DNA of 64,000 nucleotides from Chengkuizengella axinellae (GTDB lineage: Bacteria > Bacillota > Bacilli > Paenibacillales > KCTC-33759). Numbering within the stretch: the stretch's first letter is position 1; the number at the start of each line of letters is the position of its first letter. Made by a program: the position numbers and the translations under genes. The notes beneath the pieces were generated by a model. The model was not told the DNA's origin. It saw only the letters and a list, made by a program, of their open reading frames with translations, and did no database searches. The DNA lies in assembly GCF_030730905.1 (NCBI RefSeq), contig NZ_JAVAMP010000004.1:186001-250000 (forward strand), given 5' to 3'. Positions 45,301 through 52,594 of this stretch are shown here, piece by piece.

Positions 45301-46052
45301 CTATCAACATCACCAATGAATGAAACATAATCAGTATCATCAGTAAAAGAGAGTTTACCATCTTCTCCAAATTCAGTATAAACTATTACTTTATTAACAG
45401 TAGATTCATATAAATTTATATACTCTATTACATGAGACTCAGACTCAGAAAAATCCTGTTTATACACATATATTATGCTATCTCCTGAATCGTTAATTAA
45501 TTTAAAGGAAAGATTTAGCTGAAATGGTTCATTTGCAGCCCATTCTAAATCATTTAACTCTGAAAGTTCTATTTCATTCCATGCTGAAAGCCCAGACATT
45601 TTTATCATTCCATCAATAAAACTCACATCATAACCAACTGGAAATATAACTTCAATACCATCAATAATTTGACCCTGATATTCTTCTTTCTCACTTAATA
45701 ATTCAAACTCTTCTGTACCAGGAGCATTTCCTTGTACTTCTTGATCTTCTTTACCATTCGGATCATCAACAATTTCTAATTCAGTTTCTACTATCTCTTT
45801 TGCATATTCTGTATCAGAGGATTCTATCTCTGTTTCAGAATTCCCATTTCCCTTTAGATCTTCCTCAATCGGAATCTCCTCTTGAATTGGCTCATCATTT
45901 TCTCCATCATCTACATTTATGATTTCCGTTTGTAAGCTTTGTACATTCTCCTCATTCTCAGCTTGTACTACTGCTGTAGGAAATGCAGAAGTAAAAATAA
46001 GCACCATCACTAATAAGGACATCAAAAACATCTTATAACTAGAATTAGCCAT
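39336..46052 (-). CDS. Giant S-layer-homology surface protein with internal repeats
   Basis: A 2238-aa secreted protein: signal peptide (1-31), very acidic segment (about 32-130), an introductory beta domain, then four diverged repeats of about 360 aa starting near residues 330, 694, 1051 and 1410. Each opens like YEFxxLxxG, passes DMLLQLKN and an HYTGYNS motif, and ends in Ig-like strands. A Gly/Asp/Pro-rich linker (about 1780-1800) leads to a further domain and three C-terminal SLH domains (about 2050-2238, with TRAQLAAMLVRSL, TREQAAAIIYRAM and TRAEVTIMIERFL). SLH domains bind pyruvylated secondary cell-wall polymer, so the protein is cell-wall anchored and displays the repeats. Its ligand is unknown, and no part of the polysaccharide promoter module precedes it. 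Confidence 0.85.
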   Translation of the reverse strand: MANSSYKMFLMSLLVMVLIFTSAFPTAVVQAENEENVQSLQTEIINVDDGENDEPIQEEIPIEEDLKGNGNSETEIESSDTEYAKEIVETELEIVDDPNGKEDQEVQGNAPGTEEFELLSEKEEYQGQIIDGIEVIFPVGYDVSFIDGMIKMSGLSAWNEIELSELNDLEWAANEPFQLNLSFKLINDSGDSIIYVYKQDFSESESHVIEYINLYESTVNKVIVYTEFGEDGKLSFTDDTDYVSFIGDVDSSEMQFWVSNQIQRFHFIYEGYIDEDAGQAFHVVSEVNANDLDPNEPEMITFNFEDTLLVNLKESEIGDNESYVRGLPVGYEFVQLIKGSVGSTNNDDIFELIYSFEDLLNLDGLQSEETYYLDMLLQLKNTNDESFITYYFTDVLIGNEILTLDNIDYSDNVKKMQTQINLEDTDPSVYFAIPTEYGYLETDYNFYYMYGENSEIDIAEIWIPSNLNGSIIINYSGYKSESTPFIFNKEIVIEEDTNFYINFEDEEIKEVTFESDNEFIQEIGIEYLNSKVILDIDQYIEKLLTTSNQWKNIHAVYYKDNITWYVETGKRYLNNDRYLSLQDNIRGNFQYTLEEDNSLYVKMYELTNYDFNFISISGLQQPIQITIKDSGRNPVLTETFENDSISPDETFIHDVSSLSSGRYYYEIEIPVAANESIILEDFFYLTIFNPVLPPENYEIEQLIEGEIVSERSSYPFYSFVDLWEDRERFQDEENYTVSMLLQLKNIEDDSSVLYFYQDTITGEDLYSEEKISLPDEDLRIVRAQINPEDQSPFIYFSIPVETDNGNYEVFDNVRGHIFDDEERAEELWLPYHLNQLSVHYTGYNSEDIAFILTKDIEFEDNSNLIVDFEDEETVEIPLESDNTTIDDIKIIYPNSEVWMYLKEGMDRFLITRNQKVEEIEVSISKEDQEWNLLSEEINLLEDITLSLSDGYEGELEFDVNDKTLYVETIINNEHFKVIDTWFLDNPIEVTITDTEGDLVLKEEIFQLDTYQFHNISELPSGTYSYEMKIPFFSREFMIVEDSFTFYDPITPPENYEFDYLYEGVIRSKDNNHLYDRFHTFSELLELEELKNEEEYVLDLVVKLNHANDDSQMLYYYTGTVLGEELFNFESIILSGENVKKVQAQINQGDDDPSISFSFTGEEIGYFAPIFDDIGTEINEFTGVAEVWVPHHLTEITVHYTGYNSDNVPFILSENIVEEDFDSIIDFSNENTIEVLLEKTNEEVIEEIDLFDDGSRVSMRIKKDIDRFLITQDRPADEIHISYYKEGQDWRVATDTLNFSEDMTLSLTDDYTGELEIDVNDNTLYVETILSNSHFKVQNLWNWNENIQIKIMDEKGDMVLNERTNRFFKYQNHDISEFESGTYQYVLDITLSENESIVLSDSFTIYNVDVTLEEYEFEHIKDGVIRSLDNEGTYEWFYSFNELMEFVELQNNHESYSIDMLLQLRNENNSSVFYYYTDTLTGEQILSLEEIELTSNNMNQIDISTFSGYDEQEMTFNFEGLSFHYYDLEENFSLWFPDESNLMNVRYSGSNIRDRGFYLFKDIYMEDYNSPLDFTSQFDDALEVTIESEEGEVNGLNIYNEEGYYLSSFADWMSSDITVSVTPDQYRFMISSRETNESDLILWNWSSDLIDLVELDANLTLTLSNEIESNVEVTISDEMLQSEYSLYRGDFYLYEIFSWESQDEYYPKITINKINDDGGKEEVASYQGYFMGSEKSLEELNLSLGTYEYVVSVQVSTDEVVMMDQQFMIESEDNDNSGDGDTDGGDTGNGDSDSPDNGGGNPPIGGGGFPTNDESDPETVTNKQTEEELQGEEAELQSTNIDVSESITTKENDEGVITQIVQVDDQAIQEALNTAEEVNQFIIDLSSIESEAVDIQLSGQSFEAMINKNEKAVLEMVVDQVSYQLPIEEIQLDQIIGQLGGTSAEGVQVSIQINKVSHIQLTNEQNKLDMTSEIYEFEIKVTSRDNEVKVDQFNQYVERSIIGEQYFDPNRSIAVRLNDDGTFTPIPTIFDGKEAIIKSNSNSKYVVVENSVSFTDIDGWYQQSIEKLASKYIVNGISETEFAPNQVTTRAQLAAMLVRSLDLKTTKDYSANFTDVSGSEWYVDELNAAVEAGIIQGYDDNTFRPNDHITREQAAAIIYRAMNLVQYEQSKLNQNIEISHKYSDYTNISDWAREAMQVVAQAGILGGKTEDTIEPSSYATRAEVTIMIERFLKLVGFMN

Positions 46053-46199
46053 GAACTCAACTCCATCTTATTTTTTCATATATTAAAACATATAATACAA
46101 TATACTTCAAAAAAAATCCTTAGTTTTTAGTATATTCCTTCTATAGGACACAAGTACTACTAAAGTTAAATATTGGAATTTGATTTTTGCTACTCAAAA

Positions 46200-46237
46200 A
46201 AAGGTATATGCTTTCATTATAAAAGCAATATACCTTT
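46200..46237 (-). terminator. Terminator of the sulfatase operon
   Basis: On the minus strand AAAGGTATATTGCTTT pairs with AAAGCATATACCTTT (one bulge) and a run of Ts follows. It lies about 55 nt after the sulfatase stop codon. Confidence 0.75.
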
Positions 46238-46292
46238 ATTAGGTTAGACTCTTATTTCATTAAAGATGATAAGCTACTTTAACAAATTAAAC

Positions 46293-47852
46293 TCAAGCAT
46301 GAGAAATCCGCGGCATAGGCATCGATTCTTTTCCTAACTCTGCCCAAATATACTTCATAAACAGCTCTCTTTTTAATGTTTCGTACTCAGGGTCATTCCA
46401 TAAGTTATTAAACTCATTCGGATCTTCTTCCAGATCAAACAGTTCACCATACGTTTGGTTATAATACACGGTCATTTTATATCTTTCATTTACATACGTC
46501 TTTTGATGAATTGTAGTAGGTTCATGACGAAACTCACAGATGACATGATCTCTAGCTGATGACTTTTTGCCCAGCCAAACCTCTTTTTGATTTACTCCTG
46601 TCATTGCATAAGGTACAGGAAGTTCAGCAAAGTTTAAGAACGTTGGTGCAAGATCAACCAGCGAAACTAAAGCCTCAGAAACTTCACCTGCTGAAACTTT
46701 TCCAGGGTAACGTACAACAAATGGCAGTTTAATTAAATCCTCATAATGGAATCCACCTTTATACTGCAAGCCATGTTGACCAAAGAAATGACCGTGATCA
46801 CTCGTAAACACAACCAATGTTTCGTCTGCAATCCCTAATTCATCTAACTTGTCTAGAATTTTACCGATGTATTTATCCATCATACTAACCATACCGTAGT
46901 AGGTAGAAGTAAGTTTTTTATGATCCTCTTCATTCACATCCAAATGACTATGATAACCATGAATTCCTTTGCCTGTTTCCATATAAGATGAAAAGTCAGG
47001 ATTTTTCTGTTGTGTTTTTTGAAAGTGAGGTGGATTTTTATCATGTTCACCGGGTTTACCCTTAGGAATGGTCAGCTTATCAGGATCATACATCGTATCC
47101 CAAGGCTCCGACACATAATAAGGTGGGTGTGGGTCCGGAAAACTTGCCCACAAAAAGAAATTTTCATCATTCTCTACATACTCTTCTAATAGCGCATTTG
47201 TACGCTCTGAAATCCATGTATTATAGTGATATTTTTCTGGAAGCTGCCACTTATATTTGATAATATCTTCATCCCCATCATCTCCATCAGATTGCACCTC
47301 TGGCGGTAATGGGGTCTTCATATTCCCTGTTGGCTTTGCGAAATAATCACGCCAGTTATGACATCCATTTTCCTCTAACCATAATACATAATGCTGTCCA
47401 ACTAATGGATCATTCGTATGATTTCGAGCAAGCTCAACATGTTCAAAACCATAAAAGGTTTCATCGTAATTTTTCCAAAAATCTAAATCTGCATTTTTTC
47501 CATACGATTCAAGAGATGGAAACTCCTCCGTATCATGGATAGGATGGAAATGTGCCTTCCCAACTAATGCTGTTCGATAACCAATTTTTAAAAAGTCTTC
47601 ACCTACGGTATGACGATCCTCTAAAAGTTTAGTGCCTAATGTCCAAGCTCCGTGCTGACTTGGATACATGCCTGTTATAATAGATGATCTTGATGGTGTA
47701 CAAGTTGGATTAGGACAATAAGCTCGTTTGAACATTGTGCCTTCATTTACTAAACGATCCAAGTTAGGTGTTTTGATTTCAGCATTAAAGGCACCGATCG
47801 TATTAAAATGCTGCTGGTCACTAGTAATAAATAAAATGTTAGGTTTTTTCAT
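46293..47852 (-). CDS. Cytoplasmic type I sulfatase
   Basis: A 519-aa alkaline-phosphatase-fold sulfatase. The maturation motif is CTPSR (C51-R55 from the chosen start); C51 must be converted to formylglycine. The N-terminal metal site is in LFITSDQQ and the second metal region in VFTSDHGHFFGQHG. I start at the ATG at 47852, which has AGGAGGAG 6-7 nt upstream; 14 more codons are open upstream. No signal peptide, so sulfate is removed inside the cell after uptake of sulfated oligosaccharides. It is the last gene of the operon with both maturases, the ChrA pair and a ROK regulator. Confidence 0.92.
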   Translation of the reverse strand: MKKPNILFITSDQQHFNTIGAFNAEIKTPNLDRLVNEGTMFKRAYCPNPTCTPSRSSIITGMYPSQHGAWTLGTKLLEDRHTVGEDFLKIGYRTALVGKAHFHPIHDTEEFPSLESYGKNADLDFWKNYDETFYGFEHVELARNHTNDPLVGQHYVLWLEENGCHNWRDYFAKPTGNMKTPLPPEVQSDGDDGDEDIIKYKWQLPEKYHYNTWISERTNALLEEYVENDENFFLWASFPDPHPPYYVSEPWDTMYDPDKLTIPKGKPGEHDKNPPHFQKTQQKNPDFSSYMETGKGIHGYHSHLDVNEEDHKKLTSTYYGMVSMMDKYIGKILDKLDELGIADETLVVFTSDHGHFFGQHGLQYKGGFHYEDLIKLPFVVRYPGKVSAGEVSEALVSLVDLAPTFLNFAELPVPYAMTGVNQKEVWLGKKSSARDHVICEFRHEPTTIHQKTYVNERYKMTVYYNQTYGELFDLEEDPNEFNNLWNDPEYETLKRELFMKYIWAELGKESMPMPRISHA

Positions 47853-47928
47853 TCTAATTCTCCTCCTACTTGATTTCTCACTTAAATTCATCATTTATTT
47901 CCCGCGGAATAAAATGAACCTAAGACCA

Positions 47929-48924
47929 TCACTTTTGAAGACAGTCTGCTGCGATACGAAATCCACAATTGCTTGTTGAGCTGTCAGGTGTATTGGAGCT
48001 TCTAGCCGCAACGCGATAGCGATTACAATAAGATCGATGACACAAAAACGAACCACCACGCATAGATCTTTTCCCTGTTACTTTCATATATTGTGGATTA
48101 ATATGATTCGTTGTGTGATGATAATTTTGAGAAAACCAATCACTACACCATTCCCACACATTACCGGACATATTGTAAAGTCCATATCCATTCGGTTTAT
48201 AAACATCTACAGGGGATGTACCGATATAACCATCACTAGCATGATTTACCTTTGGGAATTTTCCCTGCCAAATATTACATTGATGCTCTCCATTTGGTTT
48301 AAGCTGATCCCCCCAAGGATATGTCCTCTGTTCTAAGCCCCCTCGGGCAGCATATTCCCATTCTGCCTCTGTAGGCAGCCTAGTTCCTGACCAACTGCAA
48401 TATGCTTTCGCATCATGCCAGGATATATGCACTACTGGATGATGAAGACGATGTTCAACAGAGCTTCTTGGTCCTTCAGGTTCCTTCCAACAAGCACCCT
48501 CTACTGGCAACCACCAGGGTGTGTCTTGCGAAGTGGCTTTGATTCCACTTTTTATTTCATCAGAAGCTAATAAATGAAACACATAAGACCAACCAAACTT
48601 TTCAGCCTCAGTTACATACCCTGTTGATTTAACAAAGATAGCAAACTCATCATTTGTTACCGCATATGGAGAAATATAAAAGGATTTTAAAGATACATTC
48701 CGCACAGGGCCTTCCCCATCCTCAGGGAATCCTTCGCGACTATCCGTTCCCATTAAAAACGAACCACCTTCTATATAAATTAGTGAGTTATTGATCTGCT
48801 CATTTGATTTAGTAGATTGCTGATTATTTGTTATTTGAGACGAGATATTCTCATTCGTAATTCTGCTCGCTGCACAACATGTTTTGATTCCCTTTTCCGT
48901 GGACACTCTATCCCCTACCTTCAT
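47929..48924 (-). CDS. Formylglycine-generating enzyme (oxygen-dependent sulfatase maturase)
   Basis: A 331-aa SUMF1/FGE protein that oxidises the sulfatase motif Cys to formylglycine with copper and O2. The active-site pair C295 and C300 sits in SFLCHRSYCNRYRVAARS, spaced by five as in human FGE (C336/C341). The family signatures LPTEAEWEYAARGG and NMSGNVWEWCSDWF are also present. The N-terminus carries CCAASR (16-21), which itself resembles a C-x-A-x-R sulfatase motif. The start ATG overlaps the ChrA stop codon (ATGA). The sulfatase gene is 76 nt downstream. Confidence 0.93.
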   Translation of the reverse strand: MKVGDRVSTEKGIKTCCAASRITNENISSQITNNQQSTKSNEQINNSLIYIEGGSFLMGTDSREGFPEDGEGPVRNVSLKSFYISPYAVTNDEFAIFVKSTGYVTEAEKFGWSYVFHLLASDEIKSGIKATSQDTPWWLPVEGACWKEPEGPRSSVEHRLHHPVVHISWHDAKAYCSWSGTRLPTEAEWEYAARGGLEQRTYPWGDQLKPNGEHQCNIWQGKFPKVNHASDGYIGTSPVDVYKPNGYGLYNMSGNVWEWCSDWFSQNYHHTTNHINPQYMKVTGKRSMRGGSFLCHRSYCNRYRVAARSSNTPDSSTSNCGFRIAADCLQK

Positions 48925-49460
48925 CCATATACTGCAATACCGATTAATCCTGAAATTAAAATCACATATACAGGGTGAATTTTAAAATATATTAAAGCAA
49001 CAAGGGAAGCCCCATAGATAACAAGCAAACTCATTGTATAAAAAGAGAAGGAAGTTACCAAACCATTATTTACAGCAAATAAGATAGCCGCATAAACAAT
49101 TAAACCGGTAATAATAGCACGTAAGCCATAAAGTGCGGACTTCACCATGATGTTCTTTTGAACTTTATAAAAAATGGCTCCGACCATTAAAATAATGATC
49201 AACGAAGGTAAGATCATGCCAACTGCTGAGACTACGGCTCCCCATACCCCCATTTGGTTATAACCTATAAAAATTGCACTGTTTGTTGCGATTGGACCAG
49301 GAGACATCCCTGCAACTGCGATCACATCCGTGAACTCCTGTATAGACATCCACTGATGTTGGACGACGATCTCCTCTTGTATGAGTGGAATCATCGCATA
49401 TCCTCCACCGAAGGAAACTATGCCAATCGTAAAAAATGTCACAAATAATTCCCACATCAA
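48921..49460 (-). CDS. ChrA-type transporter subunit 2
   Basis: A 179-aa single-domain member of the CHR (chromate ion transporter) family with about five membrane segments. The signature FGGGYAMIPLIQEEIV is at about 17-32, and PGPIATNSAIFIGYNQMG follows. Short ChrA proteins work as pairs; the partner is 15 nt upstream. Chromate mimics sulfate, and ChrA of Pseudomonas is inhibited by sulfate. In this operon a role in exporting sulfate released by the sulfatase is a plausible inference. The ATG at 49457 directly follows the TTG at 49460, so the exact start is uncertain. Confidence 0.85.
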   Translation of the reverse strand: MMWELFVTFFTIGIVSFGGGYAMIPLIQEEIVVQHQWMSIQEFTDVIAVAGMSPGPIATNSAIFIGYNQMGVWGAVVSAVGMILPSLIIILMVGAIFYKVQKNIMVKSALYGLRAIITGLIVYAAILFAVNNGLVTSFSFYTMSLLVIYGASLVALIYFKIHPVYVILISGLIGIAVYG

Positions 49461-49475
49461 TTAACATCGCCCCTC

Positions 49476-50111
49476 CTAAATTCCGTCACCTATATAATAA
49501 TCTGTATACTTGTATCTCTGCTGTTCTTCTTTTTCAAAATGAATCCTTTTTCCTCTTTTTTGCTTGATTAGTATGATGCCAATACCAATAATGCCTCCAA
49601 ATAGGATGAGTGCAATGGGATGAATATGCACAAAATACATCGTGACGACCGTCAATATAGCTAATACCACCGTAGATTTATCAATGATGGATATTTTGCC
49701 GATTTTAATGGCTGCATAAGTAATCAGAGCTACAATGGTCGCTCGAATGGCAATAAAAGCAGCTTCCACCTTGGGATGGTTTTGAACCCGCAAAAAGAAA
49801 ATGCTTAACACAATTACAATCATAAAAGTAGGCAGCATCACCCCTGCCATGGCAGCAATCGCACCGGGTATTCCTGCTAGTCTGTAACCGATAAAGGTCG
49901 CGGTATTAATCGCTATGGCTCCAGGAACGGATTCTGCTACCGCAAAAATATCTGTAATATCTTGAGTTTTAACCCATTTTCGTCTTTCTACAACCTCTCT
50001 TTCTATAAGAGGGATCATGGCGTAACCCCCACCAAAGGTAACGGGTCCTATTTTTAGAAATGTAATAAAAATTTGTGCTATTAATTTCATTTTATTTGAA
50101 TGAAAAAACAT
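49476..50111 (-). CDS. ChrA-type transporter subunit 1
   Basis: A 211-aa CHR-family half transporter with FGGGYAMIPLIEREVVERRK near the N-terminus and PGAIAINTATFIGYRLAG. The C-terminus is a charged cytoplasmic tail (KQKRGKRIHFEKEEQQRYKY). It precedes its partner by 15 nt and lies 54 nt after the radical-SAM maturase, within the sulfatase operon. Confidence 0.85.
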   Translation of the reverse strand: MFFHSNKMKLIAQIFITFLKIGPVTFGGGYAMIPLIEREVVERRKWVKTQDITDIFAVAESVPGAIAINTATFIGYRLAGIPGAIAAMAGVMLPTFMIVIVLSIFFLRVQNHPKVEAAFIAIRATIVALITYAAIKIGKISIIDKSTVVLAILTVVTMYFVHIHPIALILFGGIIGIGIILIKQKRGKRIHFEKEEQQRYKYTDYYIGDGI

Positions 50112-50165
50112 GAAATCACTTCCATCTCATAATGGTAAGCATCTGATGAAACTTCGCTGTCAATC

Positions 50166-51401
50166 CTATCTTCCACAGCATTTTTTAAACTTAAGACCAC
50201 TCCCACAAAAACAAGACTCATTGCGGGCTGGAAGTGAATGTCCTGATTCAACCCAATCATGTTTCCATTCCTGACGTATCTTTTGTGCTAGCGATGATAG
50301 CTTTTCTTGGCTGTGTGCATAAAGCTGTCTATAACTAGTACAAAAATAATCAGGATTTGTGATCTTTCCACTAATCCAGCGGCGATTCCTTGGACATCCA
50401 CCATGACATAAAGATAAATACTCACATGATCGACATGTTTCTGGCAGTGTACTCTTCAAGTCCAAAAATTCTGCATACTTAGGGTGTGTTAAAATCGCAG
50501 AAAGCGAATCCTCATCCACATTGCCTAATTTAAAAGATTCATGCATATAAAAATCACACGGATACACATCACCATTACTTTCTATAACTAGGGTTTTAGG
50601 ACAAGACTCTTGATGTATACATAACTCTGGTGGATGATTCATGTGATGTGTTAATAAGTTGTCAAAAACCCTTATGGACGTCTTTGGTTGCCCTTCTTTA
50701 ATCCATATATCAAATGCATCACACAAGAAATTCCCATAAGATGCTGGAGAAATAAAATAGTCAACTGTATTACTGTTATCCTGAGCTTTAAAATTCATGG
50801 CAGGAATCCATTGAACATAAGTGAAATGTTCTTGTTCATAAAACTGCATAAGTTGATCTGCTAGCTGAACATTTTCTTCATGTATTACTGTTAAAATATT
50901 AAAGTCCACCTCGTATTTACGAAGCCAATCTATTCCTCTCATAACAGCTTCGTAGCTTCCAGCACCAGAGCTGTAAGTTCTATGACGATCATGGATTTCA
51001 GGGGGACCGTCTATGCTCACACCAACCAAGAAGTTATATTGTTTAAAAAACCTCGCCCACTGTTCATTAATTAAAGTACCATTCGTTTGAATCACATTAT
51101 TAATAGAGGTATGAGGAGGAGCAAATGCGACCTGCATTTCAACTACATCATAGAAAAAATCGAGACCTGCTAATAAAGGTTCTCCCCCTTGCCACGCAAA
51201 AGATGCAACTTTGTTAACACCTTTCATATATTGCTTTATGAACTTCTGTAATAGATGGGTTTGAATTTTAACCTCTTCTGCCTTCATTCCATTGCAGCCA
51301 TTAAAGTAACAATAATCACATGCTAAGTTGCAGTAGTTAGAAACTGTTTTCCACATCACATTTAATCCATGACGTTCGTTTACTGTTAAGTCACAACTCA
51401 T
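50166..51401 (-). CDS. Anaerobic sulfatase-maturating enzyme (radical SAM/SPASM) with SEC-C tail
   Basis: A 411-aa radical SAM protein converting the sulfatase Cys or Ser to formylglycine without oxygen. The CxxxCxxC cluster is C24-C28-C31 (CNLACDYC). AWQGGEPLLAG and GVSIDGPPEIHDRHR are family motifs, and the SPASM Cys set lies at about 255-350 (CIHQESCPKT, CDFYMHES, CRSCEYLSLCHGGCPRNRR). The last 20 residues form a zinc-binding SEC-C motif (SCFCGSGLKFKKCCGR). Second gene of the operon, 19 nt after the ROK gene. Confidence 0.9.
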   Translation of the reverse strand: MSCDLTVNERHGLNVMWKTVSNYCNLACDYCYFNGCNGMKAEEVKIQTHLLQKFIKQYMKGVNKVASFAWQGGEPLLAGLDFFYDVVEMQVAFAPPHTSINNVIQTNGTLINEQWARFFKQYNFLVGVSIDGPPEIHDRHRTYSSGAGSYEAVMRGIDWLRKYEVDFNILTVIHEENVQLADQLMQFYEQEHFTYVQWIPAMNFKAQDNSNTVDYFISPASYGNFLCDAFDIWIKEGQPKTSIRVFDNLLTHHMNHPPELCIHQESCPKTLVIESNGDVYPCDFYMHESFKLGNVDEDSLSAILTHPKYAEFLDLKSTLPETCRSCEYLSLCHGGCPRNRRWISGKITNPDYFCTSYRQLYAHSQEKLSSLAQKIRQEWKHDWVESGHSLPARNESCFCGSGLKFKKCCGR

Positions 51402-51420
51402 CTATACACACCTCTTTTAC

Positions 51421-52539
51421 TTAAAAAGTGTAAATGTTCTTTTTGAATGCAATACTTGCCGCAGCAATCACTCCAGCATCATCTCTAAAAGATGATCTAA
51501 CTACAGAAGTTTGACGATTTGTTAATTTAGATTGATCCACGTATTTTTGGGTTTCAGTTAAAATCGGAGAGTTATCAAATATAAGCTGCCCTCCTAAAAT
51601 GACTTTTTCCACATAGATCATATGAATAAAGGAAGAAATTACAGTTCCTAAATATTGCCCATATTTAGTTAATACATGAATGCAATCCTCATCATTATTT
51701 TTTAATTTTTCAATAATAGCTGCAATGGATGAACAATTCAGCTCTTCTAAAGCTAGTTTTTCAGATACATATTGTTCAATGCATCCCCTTTGACCACATT
51801 TGCACGGTTTTCCATTAGGCATATAAACCATGTGACCTAATTGATTTCCTAAACTAGCTTCATTACTATACACTTGACCATTGATCGTAAGTCCTGAACC
51901 AATGCCTTGACCTATATAAACTACAAGAAAATGCTTGCTGTCCTTATAAGAACCAAACATTCTCTCAGCAATGGTCATCGCTCTTACATGATGATCCATA
52001 TACACTGGCAAATGAAATTGTCGTTCTAACTGTTTAACTAATGCTAACCTTCTATCATCCTTCATTAAGCCATAAGTAACAACACCAATGGATACAGCAG
52101 TTATCTCTGCATTTTTTTGTATATATTCCATGATTTTATTTATTTTAAAATCTAATAATTGATTGCCGGCCATATTTGCTGAGAATGGAATATTTTCTAC
52201 TTTCACTGCTTTTCCTTTTAGGTTTGCAAATCCAATCTCCATTCTATCCATTCGAATGTGTATACCAAGGGTCCAATGAGTAGGGTTTAGATCAAGAATA
52301 ATCGACTTAGGTCCTTTTCTAACCACTTTGCTTTCTGCAGTCCCTACTTCAACAATTAATTGTTCATTTATTAGCTCATTTGTTAAATTCGTAATGGTTG
52401 CCGCCGTTAAATTTGTTAAAGCAGCTAGCTTTTTTCTAGTTGTCTGACCATTTGTTAAGAGTAAATTTAAAATTAGAGATTTGTTTGATTGTTTCATTTT
52501 GAATTGAACTGAATTGTTGTTTAAAATTTTTCCAATCAC
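51421..52539 (-). CDS. ROK-family transcriptional regulator
   Basis: A 372-aa NagC/XylR-type repressor: an N-terminal winged helix (about 15-75, TRKKLAALTNLTAATITNL) and a ROK sugar-binding domain with the zinc motif CKCGQRGC and the ExGH-like LGNQLGHMVY. It heads the sulfatase operon behind promoter module H. Start is taken as GTG at 52539; the ribosome site is close and weak, and an ATG at 52497 is an alternative. An amino-sugar or disaccharide effector is likely. An inverted repeat at 52546-52576 may be its own operator. Confidence 0.88.
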   Translation of the reverse strand: MIGKILNNNSVQFKMKQSNKSLILNLLLTNGQTTRKKLAALTNLTAATITNLTNELINEQLIVEVGTAESKVVRKGPKSIILDLNPTHWTLGIHIRMDRMEIGFANLKGKAVKVENIPFSANMAGNQLLDFKINKIMEYIQKNAEITAVSIGVVTYGLMKDDRRLALVKQLERQFHLPVYMDHHVRAMTIAERMFGSYKDSKHFLVVYIGQGIGSGLTINGQVYSNEASLGNQLGHMVYMPNGKPCKCGQRGCIEQYVSEKLALEELNCSSIAAIIEKLKNNDEDCIHVLTKYGQYLGTVISSFIHMIYVEKVILGGQLIFDNSPILTETQKYVDQSKLTNRQTSVVRSSFRDDAGVIAAASIAFKKNIYTF

Positions 52540-52545
52540 CTACCT

Positions 52546-52576
52546 AATAATTAATTTATTGGTTTAATTAATTATT
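52546..52576. promoter_or_regulatory. Inverted repeat in the ROK leader
   Basis: AATAATTAATT and AATTAATTATT are perfect 11-bp arms 9 nt apart, between the predicted -10 box (52595-52600) and the ROK start codon. Candidate autoregulatory operator. Confidence 0.45.
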
Positions 52577-52594
52577 GATCGTGGCTATGCTTAT

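Noticed and set aside
49258-49467. A 69-aa minus-strand frame inside the second ChrA gene
   Set aside because: Although its ATG follows AGGAGGGG, the product is Cys/Arg/Asp-rich nonsense, while the overlapping frame is a conserved ChrA protein.
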